Positions 14,313-16,772 of a stretch of DNA of 16,772 bases are shown piece by piece. Position 1 is the first letter of the stretch; every line of letters begins with the position of its first letter. This stretch comes from JBCCTX01 sp964652565. GTDB lineage: Bacteria > Bacteroidota > Bacteroidia > J057. Under the pieces are notes generated by a model. The model was given only the letters and a program-made list of their open reading frames with translations. It had not been told where the DNA came from and did no database searches. The stretch is from assembly GCA_964652565.1 (NCBI GenBank), contig CAZZEC010000134.1, positions 1-16,772 of the forward strand, in the 5' to 3' direction. The translations under genes and the position numbers were made by a program.

Positions 14313-15569
14313 ATGGATTTACTTCGTTTTTCAACAGCGGGGAGTGTGGATGATGGAAAAAGTACGCTGATTGGACGCTTGCTTTATGACACAAAATCTA
14401 TATTCGAAGATCAACTAGAGTCTGTAGAGGCTACAAGCAAAAATCGGGGAGATGATTATTTCGACCTTGCTTTACTTACTGATGGCCTTAAAGCCGAAAG
14501 AGAACAGGGTATTACTATCGATGTAGCATATAGATATTTTGCGACACCTAAACGCAAATTTATACTCGCAGATACTCCTGGACATATACAGTATACGAGA
14601 AATATGGTGACGGGAGCATCTACGGTGAATCTAGCAATCATACTTATAGATGCCCGAAATGGTGTAGTTGAACAAACTCGCAGACATTCTTTTATAGCCT
14701 CATTATTAGGTATTAAACACCTAATTATTGCTATTAATAAAATGGATCTTGTCGATTACAGAGAGGAAGATTATGAAAAAATTAAAGCTCAATATGAGTC
14801 CTTCTCCTCTAAGTTGGATGTACCTGATATACGCTTTATTCCCCTTAGTGCATTAAAGGGAGATAACGTAGTTAATAAATCAGAACATATGCCATGGTAC
14901 AATGGTCCTACCCTTTTGTATACATTAGAGGATGTTCACCTGACCTATGATCTCAATTTTGTAGATAGTCGCTTTCCTGTACAATATGTCATTAGACCTC
15001 AATCTGAACAACACCCTGACTATCGCGGCTACGCCGGACGCGTCGCAGGTGGGGTTTTCAAACCTGGTGATGATATTGTTGTTTTGCCTTCAGGCTTCAC
15101 TAGTAAAATTAAGTCTATTGATACCCTGGAAGGACCCATAAGTGAAGCATTCCCTCCGATGTCAGTAACTATCAGACTACAAGACGATATTGATATCAGC
15201 CGTGGTGATATGATTGTTAAGCCTCAAAATCAACCTCAGGTAGATCAGGACATAGATGTAATGCTCTGCTGGATGAATGACAAACCTCTTACCCCTCGTG
15301 GTAAATACATCATCCGTCATACATCTAAAGATGGGAGATGTATTGTGAAGGATGTACGTTATAAGGTAGACATAAACACATTACACCGTGTAGAACAAGA
15401 CAAAAATATCGGTCTAAATGATATCGGTAGAGTACATTTGCGTACCTCCGTACCCTTAATGCATGACGAATATAAGCGTAATCGCACCACTGGAAGTGTA
15501 ATCTTGGTGGATGAATATACACATGAGACTGTAGCAGCAGGTATGATTATTAATAGAATGGATAATTAA
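14313..15569 (+). CDS. cysN: Sulfate adenylyltransferase large subunit (GTPase)
   Basis: This 418-residue translation-factor-like GTPase drives APS formation by CysD. The G1 motif is GSVDDGKST (10-18), followed by GITIDVAYR (66-74), DTPGH (87-91), NKMD (142-145) and SALKG (179-183). Two beta-barrel domains fill the rest (for example GRVAGGVFKPGDDI and the C-terminal RTTGSVILVDE). It ends after the third domain and has no fused APS kinase, consistent with the separate cysC upstream. Codon use and spacing match cysD. The gene is the last in the cluster; a strong hairpin terminator starts 17 bases after the stop. Confidence 0.96.
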   Translation: MDLLRFSTAGSVDDGKSTLIGRLLYDTKSIFEDQLESVEATSKNRGDDYFDLALLTDGLKAEREQGITIDVAYRYFATPKRKFILADTPGHIQYTRNMVTGASTVNLAIILIDARNGVVEQTRRHSFIASLLGIKHLIIAINKMDLVDYREEDYEKIKAQYESFSSKLDVPDIRFIPLSALKGDNVVNKSEHMPWYNGPTLLYTLEDVHLTYDLNFVDSRFPVQYVIRPQSEQHPDYRGYAGRVAGGVFKPGDDIVVLPSGFTSKIKSIDTLEGPISEAFPPMSVTIRLQDDIDISRGDMIVKPQNQPQVDQDIDVMLCWMNDKPLTPRGKYIIRHTSKDGRCIVKDVRYKVDINTLHRVEQDKNIGLNDIGRVHLRTSVPLMHDEYKRNRTTGSVILVDEYTHETVAAGMIINRMDN

Positions 15570-15586
15570 TTATACTGACTTGACTG

Positions 15587-15621
15587 GCCCACAAAAGTGA
15601 TACACCCTTTTGTGGGCTTTT
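15587..15621 (+). terminator. Intrinsic terminator after cysN
   Basis: A perfect 11-bp stem, GCCCACAAAAG with CTTTTGTGGGC, spans 15587-15617 with a 9-base loop, and is followed by TTTT. It lies 17 bases after the cysN stop. On the other strand no T-run follows, so it mainly ends the plus-strand cluster, although the stem could also slow transcripts from convergent purC. Confidence 0.88.
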
Positions 15622-15647
15622 GTTGAAGCCATGGCATACTTTCCTAG

Positions 15648-16598
15648 CTAGGATATCAAATTTTGGAGTACTGGCAACGTATTATCCATTATTCTTTCCC
15701 TCCAGTGTTGTACTTCTTCTTTCACAAACTCTTCTCCTGTCACCGTTTCATACAATTCAATATATCTATTGCTTACCGTATTGACAAATGCCAGGTCCAT
15801 TACAGGTATATCTTGACCCTCTTTACCTTGAAACCCCTTTGACATGAGCCATTTTCTTACAAATTCCTTGGATAATTGTGGCTGCAGTTCCCCTTTGGAT
15901 TGCCGATCCTCATATCCTTCCTGATAAAAATACCTTGAAGAATCTGGGGTATGAATTTCGTCGATGACATAGATTTCATCATCAAAGTAGCCAAATTCAT
16001 ATTTGGTATCAACCAGGATTAATCCTCGATCCTTAGCCATTGCTGTTCCTTTATTGAACAAGCTCATTGCATAATGCTTCATCTCCTCCCATTCTTCAGG
16101 TTCTAGTATCTTAGACTTCACTATTTCATATTCAGATATATCTTCATCATGACCAATCATCGATTTTGTCGTTGGCGTAATAATAGGCTCAGGTAGCGGA
16201 TCATTTTCTTTCAAACCCTCAGGTATTGAAACACCACATATATGTCTTTTCCCGGATTGATACTCACGCCATGCATGACCAGCCAAATACGCCCTGACAA
16301 TCACTTCAATGGGATAGGGTTTACACTTTCTTCCAATGGTGACGTTGGGGTCAGGGACTGCTAACACATGACTTGGGGCCAGATCTTTGGTTGCATCAAA
16401 AAAGTATGCTGCTGTCTGATTCAATACTTGTCCTTTGAAGGGTATAGAATTGGGTAATATGTGATCAAAAGCGGATATTCGATCTGTTGCAACAATTACC
16501 AATATCTCTTCATTGATGTTATATACGTCTCGTACTTTGCCTTCGTATTTATCAATTTGAAAGGGAAATTTAAAATTTGTAGTCTTAATTGCATTCAT
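15648..16598 (-). CDS. purC: Phosphoribosylaminoimidazole-succinocarboxamide (SAICAR) synthase
   Basis: This 316-residue cytoplasmic enzyme joins CAIR and aspartate using ATP to form SAICAR in purine synthesis. Family motifs are in order: GKVRDVY (20-26, nucleotide-binding), ATDRISAFD (37-45), RAYLAGHAWREY (102-113), LVDTKYEFG (195-203) and DEIHTPDSSR (213-222). The length fits the longer PurC class of about 300 residues. It is convergent with cysN and stands alone among unrelated genes. ATG at 16598 has no Shine-Dalgarno. A MITE-like insertion begins only 5 bases upstream of the start codon, so expression must depend on a promoter inside or beyond that element. Confidence 0.97.
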   Translation of the reverse strand: MNAIKTTNFKFPFQIDKYEGKVRDVYNINEEILVIVATDRISAFDHILPNSIPFKGQVLNQTAAYFFDATKDLAPSHVLAVPDPNVTIGRKCKPYPIEVIVRAYLAGHAWREYQSGKRHICGVSIPEGLKENDPLPEPIITPTTKSMIGHDEDISEYEIVKSKILEPEEWEEMKHYAMSLFNKGTAMAKDRGLILVDTKYEFGYFDDEIYVIDEIHTPDSSRYFYQEGYEDRQSKGELQPQLSKEFVRKWLMSKGFQGKEGQDIPVMDLAFVNTVSNRYIELYETVTGEEFVKEEVQHWRERIMDNTLPVLQNLIS

Positions 16599-16603
16599 AT
16601 GGG

Positions 16604-16747
16604 TAAAGTTATCAGGGCAAACGCACCAAATTTCATAAATAATTCATTATTAGTTGATTAGTATTAAAATATTTATATACTGAATCAATTTAAGCTGCTG
16701 ATTAGCAACTGTTAATTATTTTTAGTGCGTTTGCCCTGTAAAGTTAT
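16604..16747. mobile_element. MITE-like element with 9-bp target-site duplications
   Basis: The core at 16613-16738 is 126 bp. It is bounded by perfect 14-bp terminal inverted repeats, CAGGGCAAACGCAC (16613-16626) and its complement (16725-16738). The pairing continues weakly inward. Directly outside both ends is the same 9-base sequence TAAAGTTAT (16604-16612 and 16739-16747), as expected for a target-site duplication. The AT-rich core has no coding frame, so it is non-autonomous and would need a transposase from a related insertion sequence elsewhere. A 9-bp duplication fits IS4/IS10-like or IS1-like transposases, but the family cannot be assigned. Confidence 0.82.
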
Positions 16748-16772
16748 AGACTTTTACTGAGAAAAATCATAT

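Noticed and set aside
14313..15569. CysN-CysC bifunctional fusion
   Set aside because: The frame stops after the third CysN domain at residue 418, and no P-loop kinase motif follows; the kinase is the separate gene at 12650.
16461..16661. 66-codon plus-strand open frame across the purC start and the mobile element
   Set aside because: It is antisense to the conserved N-terminus of purC and runs into the terminal repeat of the MITE-like element, so it is a chance frame.

Overview
The window looks like a chromosomal segment of a member of the Bacteroidota (Saprospiria, Cytophagia or Flavobacteriia type; the exact order cannot be settled). The reasons are the SprB, HYR-like and 'GCDSVVTLTLTV' surface modules in one giant gene, the lack of Shine-Dalgarno sequences before any start codon, and AT-rich spacers.

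Positions 1-9296, minus strand: one uninterrupted reading frame of at least 3,098 codons that leaves the window before its stop. I checked every in-frame triplet and found no stop. It encodes an exported mosaic protein. In order it has a hydrophobic N-terminal signal, a glucose/sorbosone-dehydrogenase-type beta-propeller, a region with two c-type haem motifs, PA14, and a 'SGLPVTY' module. These are followed by four L-type-lectin-like domains interleaved with seven SprB repeats, FN3, Ig-like modules, a HYR-like domain split by an insert of about 180 residues, and the start of further Ig/PKD-like modules. It reads as a surface redox enzyme carried on an adhesive, sugar-binding stalk, but that function is inferred.

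Positions 9297-11154: a 1.86-kb, visibly AT-rich spacer between divergent genes. It has no convincing gene, only some hairpins and a possible promoter box.

Positions 11155-15569, plus strand: a polyprenyl-phosphate sugar-1-phosphate transferase that starts exopolysaccharide synthesis, then cysC, cysD and cysN, which make activated sulfate (APS, then PAPS). A strong intrinsic terminator at 15587-15617 closes the cluster. The arrangement suggests PAPS supply for sulfated polysaccharide, although assimilatory use cannot be excluded.

Positions 15648-16598, minus strand: purC (SAICAR synthase). Just 5 bases before its start codon lies a 126-bp MITE-like element with perfect 14-bp terminal inverted repeats and perfect 9-bp target-site duplications (16604-16747). 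It separates purC from whatever promoter originally preceded it.
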